Assembly: GCA_008828725.1 (NCBI GenBank)
Contig: MEHQ01004370.1
Coordinates: forward strand, 124,001 to 188,000
Direction of reading: 5' to 3'
Origin: Saccharina japonica
Taxonomy: Eukaryota > Sar > Phaeophyceae > Laminariales > Laminariaceae
DNA: 64,000 nucleotides
Under the pieces are notes generated by a model. It was not told the origin of the DNA, searched no databases, and saw nothing but the letters and a program-made list of their open reading frames with translations. Of the stretch, positions 55,011 through 64,000 are shown piece after piece (the stretch's first letter is position 1; each line of letters starts with the position of its first letter). Position numbers and translations under genes: made by a program.

Positions 55011-55477
55011 ACCAATCACCCGACGAGTTACTATTTGTATACGTAGCCGCTCATTGTTCGTCTGCTTGTTGTTGTGCATCCCCCCCCCCCCCGCTCCGTC
55101 TCGAAAGGGATGCGTGGTCAATGGCCTAATTACTAAGGCAAGCAATAAATGAGTACCCCCCCCCCCCCCCAAGTCTCCCCCCCGCGAAGAGGGAACTCCC
55201 TTTCTTTGTTGCGGAGGATAGATGGTCGTGACCCATCCCGCCGCAAGGGTTTTGCGCTGTTTTGGCCCAATATTTTATGACCTCCCTCCGGTCGGTGGAG
55301 CTCCCCCCAAATGAGCAAATACCACCGGAATGGATGGTATGATACGTACGTAAGTATGCATATTATATATATAATAAGTATGCTCCCTTGATAGTCGTGC
55401 ATTATGTATATGCCAGTATATATGTATATATATATCATGATATATATATATCATATGTGTTTTAGGGCTCGACCGGT
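55011..55477. other. Noncoding interval with reverse G-tract repeat
   Basis: 55068-55165 is a minus-strand copy of the G-tract-linked repeat of 32409-32590 (inverted: GGTACTCATTTATTGCTTGC, CCATTGACCACGCATCCCTT, TCGAGACGGAGC, G-run). A second C-run at 55156-55170 borders it. (TA)n near 55420-55455. No gene. Confidence 0.55.
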
Positions 55478-55569
55478 CGCCCCGGTGGTCTAGCAGGTAA
55501 CCACGAAGCATGCGAAGACTGTTGGGTTGGAGGCCGAGGGTTCGAGTCTCCGTATGTATGGAGATTTTT
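55478..55569 (+). ncRNA. tRNA-derived SINE head
   Basis: A-box TGGTCTAGCAGG (about 55486-55497) fits the consensus at every fixed position; B-box GGTTCGAGTCT at 55539-55549; T5 at 55565-55569. Acceptor and T-stem pairing are poor, so a SINE rather than a tRNA. Shares CTAGCAGGTA and CCACGAAGC with 33688-33779. Confidence 0.7.
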
Positions 55570-56380
55570 ATTATTTAATTACACCACCAGATACTGTCGA
55601 GAGCGCATGCATATTTAAAGCGTGGGTAACAAGGGTGTAAAAAAAGAAGAGAAAACGACACCACACTTGTAGGAAGGTCAGAATGAAAAACAAACCGGAT
55701 CGCTGTGATCACAGGACCAAATGAGCGAAAACCATTTTGTTTCGTTTTTTGTTCCCTTTTTTAACTTGGTTTTAGAGACCCCCCTATTTTTTTTTCCGCT
55801 GGTTGGGTTAGTGAGCGGGGAGGCGGGGGGGGGGGGGGGGGGGGGGGGGGTACTCATGTTGTGCACGGCCGTAGTCATATGACCATAGACCCTCGCATCC
55901 CTACAATGCCGGGACGGAGCGCGTTGGGTTTTCACCAACCAGGCAGACTTTGCTTGCACCAAGCGCGAAACGCCGTGAGGTATTGGGCGAGTCGCATGGA
56001 GGGTGAGCTGCATCCTGCTAAGAACCGCCTCTGAGGCGGACTTGCATATGGACGACAGCTTCACTTTAAAAAAAAGTTGACTTATTGTTTTCTGGGATCA
56101 CAAGGGCCCGGTTCTTCCCTCCAATATAGGGGGGGGGGGGTAGTGGGGTATCTGGGATTCAGATCCGCGCATACCCTTGTGGGTAAGCACAATTCGACGA
56201 GGAGAGTTGACGAGGTAAGAAAGCTAGTGCTGAAATATTCTCGCGATAAAAATGCAAGGCGCGTATCGGCGTAGTGGGGAGGGAGGAGAAGAGAGCCTAC
56301 TTAGTGATCCCGGGTCTGAGTTACGACTAGAGAGAGAGATAAAAGAAGGGCGAAGATAATGAATGGGATGGGGGGGGAAA
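55570..56380. repeat. R1 and R2 dispersed repeats
   Basis: A G-run of about 25 (55826-55850) leads into R1 (to about 56040: TGTGCACGGCCGTAGTC, CATAGACCCTCGCATCCC, TTTTCACCAACCAGGCAGAC, TTGCTTGCACCAAGCGCG). R2 follows at 56240-56380. Nothing gene-like. Confidence 0.6.
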
Positions 56381-57077
56381 GGGCTACAGCAGCGAGCAGT
56401 ATTATTATAGACTTAGGCAGCGCACAGAAAAATGCGTGTTTTTTTTGCCAGGCTTTGCGGGAACAAACAAACCTCTTAGAAGTCATGCATGCTTCGTTCG
56501 CGGTTGAAATATCTATTACTATGGAGCTCTCCTCCTGTGTCCTCATGTGTGTGATAGCTTCAGAAAAATTGGCACCACACCCCCACAACGTGGCATTGCA
56601 TTGCTCTCCAGTCTCGACGCGCTCTCTCTCTCTCTCTCTCTCTCGCTTTGTGCTTTCTTCTTGGGGAGCCTTTTTTGGTTGGTGTACGACACGATGGCAT
56701 TGCATGAGGATGTATGTGGTGGTGGGGGCGTTGTCGGCGCTCGGCTGAAGAAGCCAAAACGACCCTTCTTCTTATAGGAGGAACTTGGTGGCGTGCGTGC
56801 GTGTTTCGTTCGGACGGAGTTCGGAGTGTTTAATTTTAATTCCCGATGTTCAAGCCAACCATTATTAATGAATTGCTGTAGAAACATGCTATTCATATTA
56901 TTATTATATTGTACGTACGTACAAGCCAGCAGTATTTTTTCTCCCCTCGCCAAAAAATATGAATGAAAATAATATACAATAACCGAAATAATCAGTTGAA
57001 GTTGGGGGTTGGAGGGACTTTACGGCCAGCCCCGAAAACATTAACATAAGGGATCATGTTGATCATGTTGTGTCATA
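56381..57077. other. Noncoding interval
   Basis: Nothing with gene support. (CT)n at 56622-56644; a candidate short frame (56547-56777) depends on that repeat and is not called. Confidence 0.4.
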
Positions 57078-57177
57078 CAACCCTGGGGGGAAGTGTAAGG
57101 TCCGTTGGGGTATAAATATATAAAAATATAAATATCAATCATTTTCAAATGGTCCTTACATTTTCGTCCTGAGAGTG
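57078..57177. mobile_element. Stowaway/Tc1-like MITE with TA duplication
   Basis: Exactly 100 bp. Left end CAACCCTGGGGGGAAGTGTA continuing AGGTCCGTTGG; right end inverted CACTCTCAGGACGAAAATGT continuing AAGGACCATTTG. TA on both sides (57076-57077, 57178-57179). The best preserved member of the family in the window. Confidence 0.8.
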
Positions 57178-57403
57178 TAGTATTATACAAGTACGTACGC
57201 GTATAATATATACGGTATAATAGGTATAATGCGTACGTACGCACTTACTTGTAGCCTTGTGGTCAGTTTGTTGTGGAATTTCACCACGAACTTATCAATC
57301 AATGTGAGTACAGCGGCAGAACATATTATGTTTACGTATTTTATACGAGAATGTGTGGGGGGGCTATTTCTCACGAAATTGCACATATTATTTGTACAAT
57401 TCG
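57178..57403. other. Short noncoding interval
   Basis: No gene. GTACGTACGC(A/G) phrases at 57190 and 57231. Confidence 0.35.
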
Positions 57404-57589
57404 TAGCACAGGGCACCTAATTAATAAGAAGCACGAAGGCTGGCTCAGGTTGGATTTCTTATTCGAGAGAGGGTAATTTCCAATTTTTACACTAATTTCA
57501 AAATAACGAATCTCGAATTTCTTATTTCCCTCCAAATATCAGCCTGGCTTTCTTATTAGCCTGTTTTTCTTAGGTGTCCTGTACTGTAC
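57404..57589. mobile_element. MITE of the CAGGCTGG/TTTCTTATTAG family
   Basis: Reverse-orientation relative of 13432-13616: GGTTGGATTTCTTATTCGAG then AGAGGGT, and TCAGCCTGGCTTTCTTATTA then GCCTG, ending AGGTGTCCTGTACTGTAC. Confidence 0.6.
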
Positions 57590-57811
57590 TCTGTACATAT
57601 ATATATATATATATATACCCCTGGTATATGATACCACAGGGTACATGTATGATACGAAATCCTCGATCTCACAGCGATGATAGCTGTTGTTTTTAATTTT
57701 TATAAATAAATATACATGGATGGGGATATTATTAGGAGATTATCACGCTACTCGTAACCCTATACCAGGTATTTGTCACCCATGAATACCGGTAGTATAC
57801 CATCTGTATTG

Positions 57812-58166
57812 GTAGCAGTAGCAGTAGCAGTAGCAGTAGCAGTAGCAGTGGCAGTAGCAGTGGCAGTAGCAGTAGCAGTAGCAGTAGCAGTAGCAGTAGC
57901 AGTAGCAGTAGCAGTAGCAGTAGCAGTAGCAGTAGCAGTAGCAGTAGCAGTAGCAGTAGCAGTAGCAGTAGCAGTAGCAGTAGCAGTAGCAGTAGCAGTA
58001 GCAGTAGCAGTAGCAGTAGCAGTAGCAGTAGCAGTAGCAGTAGCAGTAGCAGTAGCAGTAGCAGTAGCAGTAGCAGTAGCAGTAGCAGTAGCAGTAGCAG
58101 TAGCAGTAGCAGTAGCAGTAGCAGTAGCAGTAGCAGTAGCGTAGTAGTAGTAGTAGTAGTAGTAGC

Positions 58167-58228
<62 letters not shown>

Positions 58229-58233
58229 TAGTG

Positions 58234-58307
<74 letters not shown>

Positions 58308-58325
58308 TGTTGTTGTTGTTGTTGT
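57812..58325. repeat. Compound microsatellite (GTAGCA)n-(GTA)n-(GTT)n
   Basis: (GTAGCA)n for about 330 bp with two GTGGCA variants at the start, then (GTA)n to about 58306 with a few substitutions, then (GTT)n. All frames are open, so the long ORFs across it (poly-Val/Ala, Leu/Cys or Tyr/Ala) are artefacts. A (TA)n of about 20 bp lies just upstream at 57597-57617. Confidence 0.97.
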
Positions 58326-59560
58326 CGAGAAGCCACATAAATCTAAGATGCGTAATTACAGCAGTTGTCGATAGTGGCGAGGGAATCAAGCACGACTGCG
58401 CTAGGTACATCAGGTTGGTTGAGAACTGTTGCCGATGTCTAACAGTAAAATGGGTTTTTGTCATCTCCATCGAGGGGTCGTGTTGATGTGGGTACTTGCT
58501 TATGCCAGCAGCAGTAACCAGTAGTCTACCGAGTGACTGGTCGGTAGAACAGACGTATATAGCAGGTGCGCACACTATGCGGTCTATCTACAGTAGTCAA
58601 TTCTCGGTAGTAGGGAGTACTAACATTTAGTTCGTAGGGTATACACACAATTGGCAATTGGTACACATTCACGACAGACAGCATAAACTCACGTACTGTA
58701 CGAGCTACGAGCAACCATCAACATGCGGCGCAACTACTGCCAGACGTACAGGACGCTATTGCATGAAAAGAGCCTTGGTCATCGGTCGTCCATGGTCGGG
58801 ACATTGGCAATAATTTAGCACGGAGTAGTTGACTTGCCAGGAGCAAGTATCGGCCTCCACGGGCAGGCACTAAGAAAAGTTGCTGAGAACCGCCCGGCAC
58901 AATGGTCCGTGTGGTACATCTAGCCGTAGAGCGATATTCTTGAAGAGCTTGATGAAGGACGGTTGCGCCTACTCGACAACTTTCCCCTTACGTTCTTCTG
59001 TTTATCTCGTCGTCTCTCTCTGGTCGACTCCCATATGTTCTCTTCGTCTTCTTTATCTCGGCCCAGAGGTCGCCACCTTTCAACACAATATACTTTGAGC
59101 GAAGCTCATTAGCCCGCCCATAACAGCGGCTTGCGCCAGGCGTCTGGAGTGGCACGTCCACCGCACTGCTGCTGCATGCGGACACTCCACAAAAACATAG
59201 CAGATGACGATGGCGAACAGCAGTGACTCGTAGATTGGCGAAGAGCATGTTACATGTAAACAGAGATTGAATAGTGCAAGACCATCATTCAAGAAAAAGC
59301 AGCTATTGGCCAGGTAGACAATTAAAGAAATTGCTTGATTTTGCTCCACCACCAACTACGACACCCTTGCCCACGTAGGTCTACATGTACTCGCAGCCCA
59401 CAGAACAACAGCAACAGTATACCAGGTTATAGTAAACTAAATATTGTACTCTTAGCTTGGACTACAGCAGTAAATAGAGAAATGCTCCCGAAATCGAAAC
59501 CAACCAACTACGTAGCAAACTTACGGCACGTAACCGACACCTTGTATTGCGCATATTTTT
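58326..59560. other. Noncoding interval, possible old gene fragment
   Basis: Several short minus-strand frames between 58718 and 59355 overlap one another (for example LRSKYIVLKGGDLWAEIKK at about 59110-59050). None has a recognisable domain or a continuous frame. No function assigned. Confidence 0.3.
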
Positions 59561-59715
59561 CAGGGCCGTTCACAGGATCAGGTCAAACCTCGCGGGTCAG
59601 GTCGGGGTAGGTCCGGGGAAGGTGAACAGATCCGAGACGTGAGAGTTAAAAAAAACTCCTGACCCGACCCGACACATGATATTTCAAATCAATTCCTGAC
59701 CTGTGAAGAGCCCTG
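59561..59715. mobile_element. Small hAT-type MITE
   Basis: CAGGGCCGTTCACAGGATCA at the left and inverted CAGGGCTCTTCACAGGTCAG at the right; subterminal GGGTCAGGTCGGG and CGGGTCGGGTCAGG. Flanking octamers ATATTTTT and ATGGTTTT agree at six of eight bases, compatible with a decayed 8-bp duplication. Confidence 0.65.
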
Positions 59716-60726
59716 ATGGTTTTGGCGCCAACGCTACTACAAGTTGCTACGTCCACTACTACGTACCGGTACGGCATATGGCGTGGTATATACATGGTAC
59801 GGTATACGGTATACGGTACATGGTGCGCTATACAGTCCGGTATGTATCGGTATATTTGATCTCGAGACCGTTTTGGGGTTCACGGCTGGCTCTGTTGCCC
59901 CCCCCGCCCAACAAAAGAAATACGTACTTATGTATGTAACTGAACGACCAGCGGACTTTTCAGTAGCATCCTGCCCCCCTCCACCGTCCATCCCCGCCCC
60001 CAGGCCTTCGATACACGCTCAAAACAAATGTGCAAACACGCAGTACAAATAGTGTAAAAATAATCCATCCTATACTATAATGTAAACCAACACAGCTACA
60101 GTACGAACCAAACCTGTAAACCTATAAACACACTTGCTTTTTTCGCAATTCGAAACATAAGTGTGTCGAGTTCGTTTCGTCCATTCCTTTGCAATAGTCC
60201 GTCTGCGTGCTTAACGGCGCCTGGCAACGCGCAGAGTCACTGCACCGAAACACTAAGCAGATCCCACTCGCTCGGAAAGACACACCCAGCAATGTCGAAA
60301 CAATGCATATGTCAAACAAACAACAACACAGCACAATACAAATATACCTGAAAAATCAAAACAAACCAAAATAACACACAAACAGACAATACATTACCCA
60401 TCGCTGAAATATACAACAAACAAACGGAAAACCACAAGTCGCACCATCACAGCCCCATGAAGACCCCCAGAATAAAAATTACCAAATATATAAAAAACAC
60501 AAGATAAATAACAATATAGAGCACAAGAAATAACCAAAGACATAATCACAAGCCATAAGTACGACGAAAACATCCTACAGTGAGACAAAATCACAACGAA
60601 ACCACCACAAGAAAATGAAACTGTAACCAGAAAAGAAACGAGGAACGTCACAAGAAAAACTCAACCGAATACAATCAAGCACAACTCAGGTGTTCTACCA
60701 CGCCATGGCATGCCGTTTCTCCCCCC
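59716..60726. other. Noncoding interval
   Basis: GGTATACGGTATACGGTACA-type repeats at 59795-59825; an A/C-rich stretch at 60340-60670 in which CAAACAAAC phrases recur, similar in composition to the reverse of a LINE 3' UTR but without the GTGACCAC signal. No gene. Confidence 0.35.
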
Positions 60727-61263
60727 CTACTTGTCCCCGCCCCACTCCTTCCTACCCACTCTGCCCACGGAGTTAAACGAGTCACAGTTAGTCGGCCAAG
60801 TGGAATCGAGCTTACCACTTAAGGGCCACCGAAGGCGCGTGTTCAATGGCCTACCGCCTGCTGTGGGTTGAACTCCCTCCCACCCGCTCTCCCCTCGATA
60901 TACAGATATACAGTCTTCTGTGGTTCGACCCCTGCCCCTCTCCCCTTTCCCACCCAGGCCTACCGTATGCTGTAGGGTGACCCACCCCCTCTCCCCCTCC
61001 CCTTCCCCCCCTCTCCTTGCCCTTCCCCCCTTCGCCCCCTCCTCTTTCCCGACCAACTGCATGCTCTGGGTTGACCCCCCCCCCCAACCTAACGCCTCCG
61101 CTGTAAGTTGACCCCTTCCTGATCCCCTTCCCCGCGCGTCTACCACCTTTTGGGGGGCTGAACCGCACCCACCCCCCCCCGCCCCCGCGTCAACAGGCCC
61201 GAGAGCGTTTGTGTTCATGCTACCTGCCGACGGCGTGGGTCCAAACTTCCACCCACGAGACAT
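60727..61263 (-). repeat. C-rich degenerate tandem repeat (open frame, not a convincing gene)
   Basis: A CCTACCGnnTGCTGTGGGTT then GACCCC..CTCTCCCC motif recurs at about 60850, 60925, 60960, 61050 and 61090, giving a G-rich minus-strand frame of 178 codons (Gly/Glu/Arg-rich). No domain; the open frame follows from composition. It could be a 3' exon of the gene at 61653-64000, but no splice signal decides this. Confidence 0.35.
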
Positions 61264-61652
61264 ATCATGAAATATATCATCTCTTCATCCTGTATTGCCG
61301 TTGTCAGGTGTTGTGCAGTCAGTGATTGTCGCAACAAGTCGAAACTGTCCGCTAACGGCACACCGCGCCCCTCCCCCCGCCGGGACACGAGCCTCGGTGG
61401 CTCCAGGCTTGTTACGCAGGCCTCACCCGGCAAATATGGAAGAAATAACCGTGTCCCATGGTGTCCCACGCGGCAGGGCAAAAAACAATGGTCTTAATCT
61501 TGCACATCATATGCACCACGGGCACATCTGCCCTGAAAGATTTAGATCACGAAATGGGTATCTGGTACTGGTATGTCCGTTGTATATGCAGAGCTTCTGG
61601 AACTTTGGACATCCTTGAATCCCCTCCCCCCCCTATCCTTTCCCAAGTCTCC

Positions 61653-64000
61653 CTAAAAGCTCTCCTCGTCTGATTGGCGCGGTGGACGGTTAGCCTTTCG
61701 CCTCAAGAGCGCCGCGTCTTGAGGCGACTCCAGCGGCTCCATTCCCTGGAGGGGTGCGACGTATTCGGTCCCCTGGAGAGGTACAGGAGAGGCTGTCCCT
61801 TGGAGGGGTGCGGTGAATTTCGTCCCCTGGAGGGATGTAGCAGACTCCGTCCCCTGGAGGGGTACCGAAGGCTCCGTCCCCTGGAGGCGTACTGCAGGTT
61901 CTTTCTCCTGTGGAGATGCCACGGATTCAGTCCCCTGGACGGGTGCCACGATGTCGGTCCCCTGGAGGGATACCGGGGATTCCGCCTCCTCGAGGGGTAT
62001 CGATGATTCCGTCTCCTGGAGGGGTTCCGATGAATCCATCCCCTGCTGGGGTACCGCATGTTCTTTCCCCTGGAGGGGTATCGAGGATTCCGTCCCCTCG
62101 AGGGGTTTCGAGGATTCCATCCCCTGGAGGGAATCGCTTGGTTCTTCCTCCTCTTCGGGGACACTCCCGGCGCGGTCTGAAGCGGGGGGAGGCGCAGGGG
62201 ATGACGGACCTCCTCCGTGTTTCGAAGCTTCCAGAAGAACTCCTCCGTTGGGGTTGGGGTGAGGGGGGATGGAAGGAGTGTCCGCGGTAGCCCCCCCGCA
62301 TTCTTCTCTACGGCCGCCGCTGCCGCAAAGGCCTTCCAGCATGTGTGACACACCGTCGGAGGAGGGAGAGCCGGCGGTGTTTGTTTGCTCATTTTGTAGA
62401 AGCTGTGGCAGGTCACGCGACGGCGAATTATTTGGCTGATCCTGCTGTTCTTGCTGTCGCTGTTCTGGCTGTTGCTGTCCTTGCGCATGCTGTTGTGTTT
62501 GTTGGTGTTCATCTTCTCTTGCTTCCACTGCTGCAGCTGCTCCTTCCTCGGCTGGGGATGGGGCTGCGACTGCAACTGGGGTTGCGACGATACGATCAAC
62601 CTTTGGCGAGGCCGTCGTCGATACCTCGACCACGCCTGCCACCCTTCCCCCCACAATGGAAGGAGCAAGTGCATCACCCTCACCGCCCCCATCTCCGCCA
62701 GCATCATCGCTATCGATAACACTCCCACTCTCACTACCGCTACCGCTACCACTGGCGCTAGCGCTACCGCTAGTACTACCGATGCCATCGCCGACATAGT
62801 TATCGTTACCGCTGCTGTCACCGTCACCGATACCGTCACCGATAACGTCATCGATACCGTCAACATCACCATCGCCGGTACCGCCACCACCACCACCACC
62901 ATCACCACCGCCGCCATCACCACCGCCGCCATCACCACCCCCGCCACCGTTACCGGCACCATCCTCGTGACTCACCCCGCCATCCACACCACCCTCCAGC
63001 CCCCCCACCCCTTCCCGAAATTCCTCCCCCCGCTTCCCTGCACCCTTCACCTCATCCATACTCACGACTTCCCCCGGAAAGTTATGGCCGGCGCCATGAA
63101 AATCGATGATCTTGGCTGCGGGAGACTCCTGATGTTGCTTGTTACGCTTGCGCGAGTCTTGCGAGGGTGCGGTGGTGGGGGGGCGGGGGGGGGTGAGGGT
63201 GGGGGTGGGCACAGGCGCAGCGCTGAGTCCGGCATGGCTTTGGTCGGCCGCGCCGTCTTGTGCTCCTGCTGATGCATCCGCCCCGATCGGACTCTCGCTG
63301 TCCAATGTTCCTTCGTCTCCTGTCCTTCCTTTCCTTCCTCCTCCTTCTCTCCCTCCGCCCCCTTCTCCTTTTCCTCCCCCCTCTCCTCCCCCCTCCCCCT
63401 CCCCTCGTCCTCCTTCATTTGCTTCTCCGCCGCCTCCTCTCTCCTCTCCACTTCCTCCTCCTCCTCCTCCTCCTCCCCCCCCTCCTCCTCGTGCTCCCAC
63501 TCCGGCGGCCGCAGCCAGCTCACCCTCACCCCCGCTCTCACTATCCCTGTCGCTACAGCTACCGCCGCCACCGTTAGTGCTGCTGCTATCGCTACCACCG
63601 CCGACGTTCAAGTTTAGGCTCGGGCTGAGGCTATGGGCTTGGCCTTGGTTAACGCGGTCTAGGCTTTGGTTTTGAATCTGGCTAGCTCGGGTTATACTCT
63701 GGCTTTGGATAAGGTTAGCGCTGCCCTGGGGTTGGGCTGGGCTGCTTCGGCTCGCGCTACTTTGGTCTCGGCTAGGGCTGCTTTCGCCAGAGCTGCTTTG
63801 GCTGGCGACATTCCCGCTCATCGGCGTGAAGCTAGTACCTTCAGCGATTGCAGCATCGGCGGCGGTCGTCTCCTGGGTAGCGCTGACTAGGCCTCGGCTA
63901 GATATGCTTTGGATGGGGTTGCTTCGGCTGGCGACACTGCCGCTCATCGGCGTAAAACTGGTGCCTTGGGCGGGTACGGTGACGGCGGCGGCGGCGGCGG
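61653..64000 (-). CDS. Low-complexity repeat protein, partial (N-terminus beyond window)
   Basis: One uninterrupted minus-strand frame of about 780 codons runs from the window edge to a stop at 61653; codons upstream of the ATG at 63947 remain open, so the true start is outside. Order: a Ser/Gln-rich part with GTSFTPMSG(S/N)VAS present twice, a Gly/Glu-rich part, a Gly/Asp-rich part (GDGDVDGIDD), a Gln-rich stretch, and about 16 copies of a nonapeptide, (P/S)LQGTESxx, at roughly 62120-61720, ending DEESF. No catalytic domain, and no signal peptide or membrane span can be judged because the N-terminus is missing. The nonapeptide is a 27-bp repeat and so stays open in every frame; coding is therefore probable, not proven. 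An extracellular or scaffold role would be a guess. Confidence 0.5.
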   Translation of the reverse strand, partial: AAAAAVTVPAQGTSFTPMSGSVASRSNPIQSISSRGLVSATQETTAADAAIAEGTSFTPMSGNVASQSSSGESSPSRDQSSASRSSPAQPQGSANLIQSQSITRASQIQNQSLDRVNQGQAHSLSPSLNLNVGGGSDSSSTNGGGGSCSDRDSESGGEGELAAAAGVGARGGGGGGGGGGGGSGEERGGGGEANEGGRGEGEGGGEGGGKGEGGGGREGGGRKGRTGDEGTLDSESPIGADASAGAQDGAADQSHAGLSAAPVPTPTLTPPRPPTTAPSQDSRKRNKQHQESPAAKIIDFHGAGHNFPGEVVSMDEVKGAGKRGEEFREGVGGLEGGVDGGVSHEDGAGNGGGGGDGGGGDGGGGDGGGGGGGTGDGDVDGIDDVIGDGIGDGDSSGNDNYVGDGIGSTSGSASASGSGSGSESGSVIDSDDAGGDGGGEGDALAPSIVGGRVAGVVEVSTTASPKVDRIVATPVAVAAPSPAEEGAAAAVEAREDEHQQTQQHAQGQQQPEQRQQEQQDQPNNSPSRDLPQLLQNEQTNTAGSPSSDGVSHMLEGLCGSGGRREECGGATADTPSIPPHPNPNGGVLLEASKHGGGPSSPAPPPASDRAGSVPEEEEEPSDSLQGMESSKPLEGTESSIPLQGKEHAVPQQGMDSSEPLQETESSIPLEEAESPVSLQGTDIVAPVQGTESVASPQEKEPAVRLQGTEPSVPLQGTESATSLQGTKFTAPLQGTASPVPLQGTEYVAPLQGMEPLESPQDAALLRRKANRPPRQSDEESF

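Noticed and set aside
55478..55569. Intact tRNA gene
   Set aside because: A and B boxes are good, but acceptor and T-stems do not pair; the related copy at 33688 shows the same, so a SINE head.
55850..55890. 5S rRNA-like CTACGGCC phrase on the minus strand
   Set aside because: Only about 13 bases resemble the 5S start; the internal control region is absent.
57760..58575. Long frames through the compound microsatellite
   Set aside because: Any frame through (GTA)n/(GTAGCA)n lacks stops; the peptides are two-letter repeats.
59080..59355. 91-codon hydrophobic minus-strand frame
   Set aside because: Overlaps another frame of equal merit; composition alone explains both.

Overview
This window is eukaryotic repeat-rich DNA with almost no host genes. 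The evidence is decayed LINE-type and Ty1/copia retroelements, several families of terminal-inverted-repeat DNA transposons, long microsatellites, tRNA-derived SINE heads and no compact operon-like coding. Base composition and repeat style would suit an algal or stramenopile nuclear genome, but the sequence alone does not fix the organism.

Left part (1-15.3 kb): a short LTR element with 153/155-bp LTRs carries only a gag remnant (519-3815). A 216-bp tandem satellite (about 4.6-7.9 kb) is split by a hAT-like element (5540-6962), which is itself interrupted by a hAT-type MITE full of short tandem repeats (6136-6718). A truncated LINE 3' end lies at 9548-10670. A 1.57-kb foldback element with arms of about 630 bp occupies 13743-15310.

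Middle (15.3-45.9 kb): a nearly full-length endonuclease/reverse-transcriptase LINE (15490-20012) is followed by a hAT-like element with a perfect 8-bp target duplication (20519-21935). A complete but decayed Ty1/copia element on the minus strand (23346-32408) has 5-bp target duplications TACTC on both sides, and a second, 5'-truncated LINE sits inside its 3' LTR. From 30878 onward the sequence is present twice in tandem (30878-38899 and 38901-45866), with a single N exactly at the junction. A smaller internal duplication (35701-36646 / 36648-37493) also has one N at its junction, and its first copy carries many small indels. Both therefore look more like unresolved assembly overlaps than biology. 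Each unit carries the copia 5' LTR and part of gag, a nonautonomous hAT-like element (clearest at 40951-43005, TSD GTGTTGCC) with SINE heads inside, and a pair of palindromic PIF/Harbinger-like MITEs.

Right part (45.9-64 kb): a second, diverged copy of the gag-only LTR family (47690-50309), a MULE-like MITE with a 9-bp duplication, two decayed minus-strand LINE ends, further SINE and G-tract repeats, a roughly 0.5-kb compound microsatellite, and a C-rich tract. The one candidate host gene is a minus-strand low-complexity protein, open at the window edge, with about 16 nonapeptide repeats at its C-terminus (61653-64000).

With the exception of that last ORF, every recognisable coding stretch is transposon-derived, and the retroelement ORFs are broken by stops or frameshifts. 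I see no new enzymatic system. The most informative material is the nested transposon architecture, the conserved gag-only LTR family and the assembly joins.
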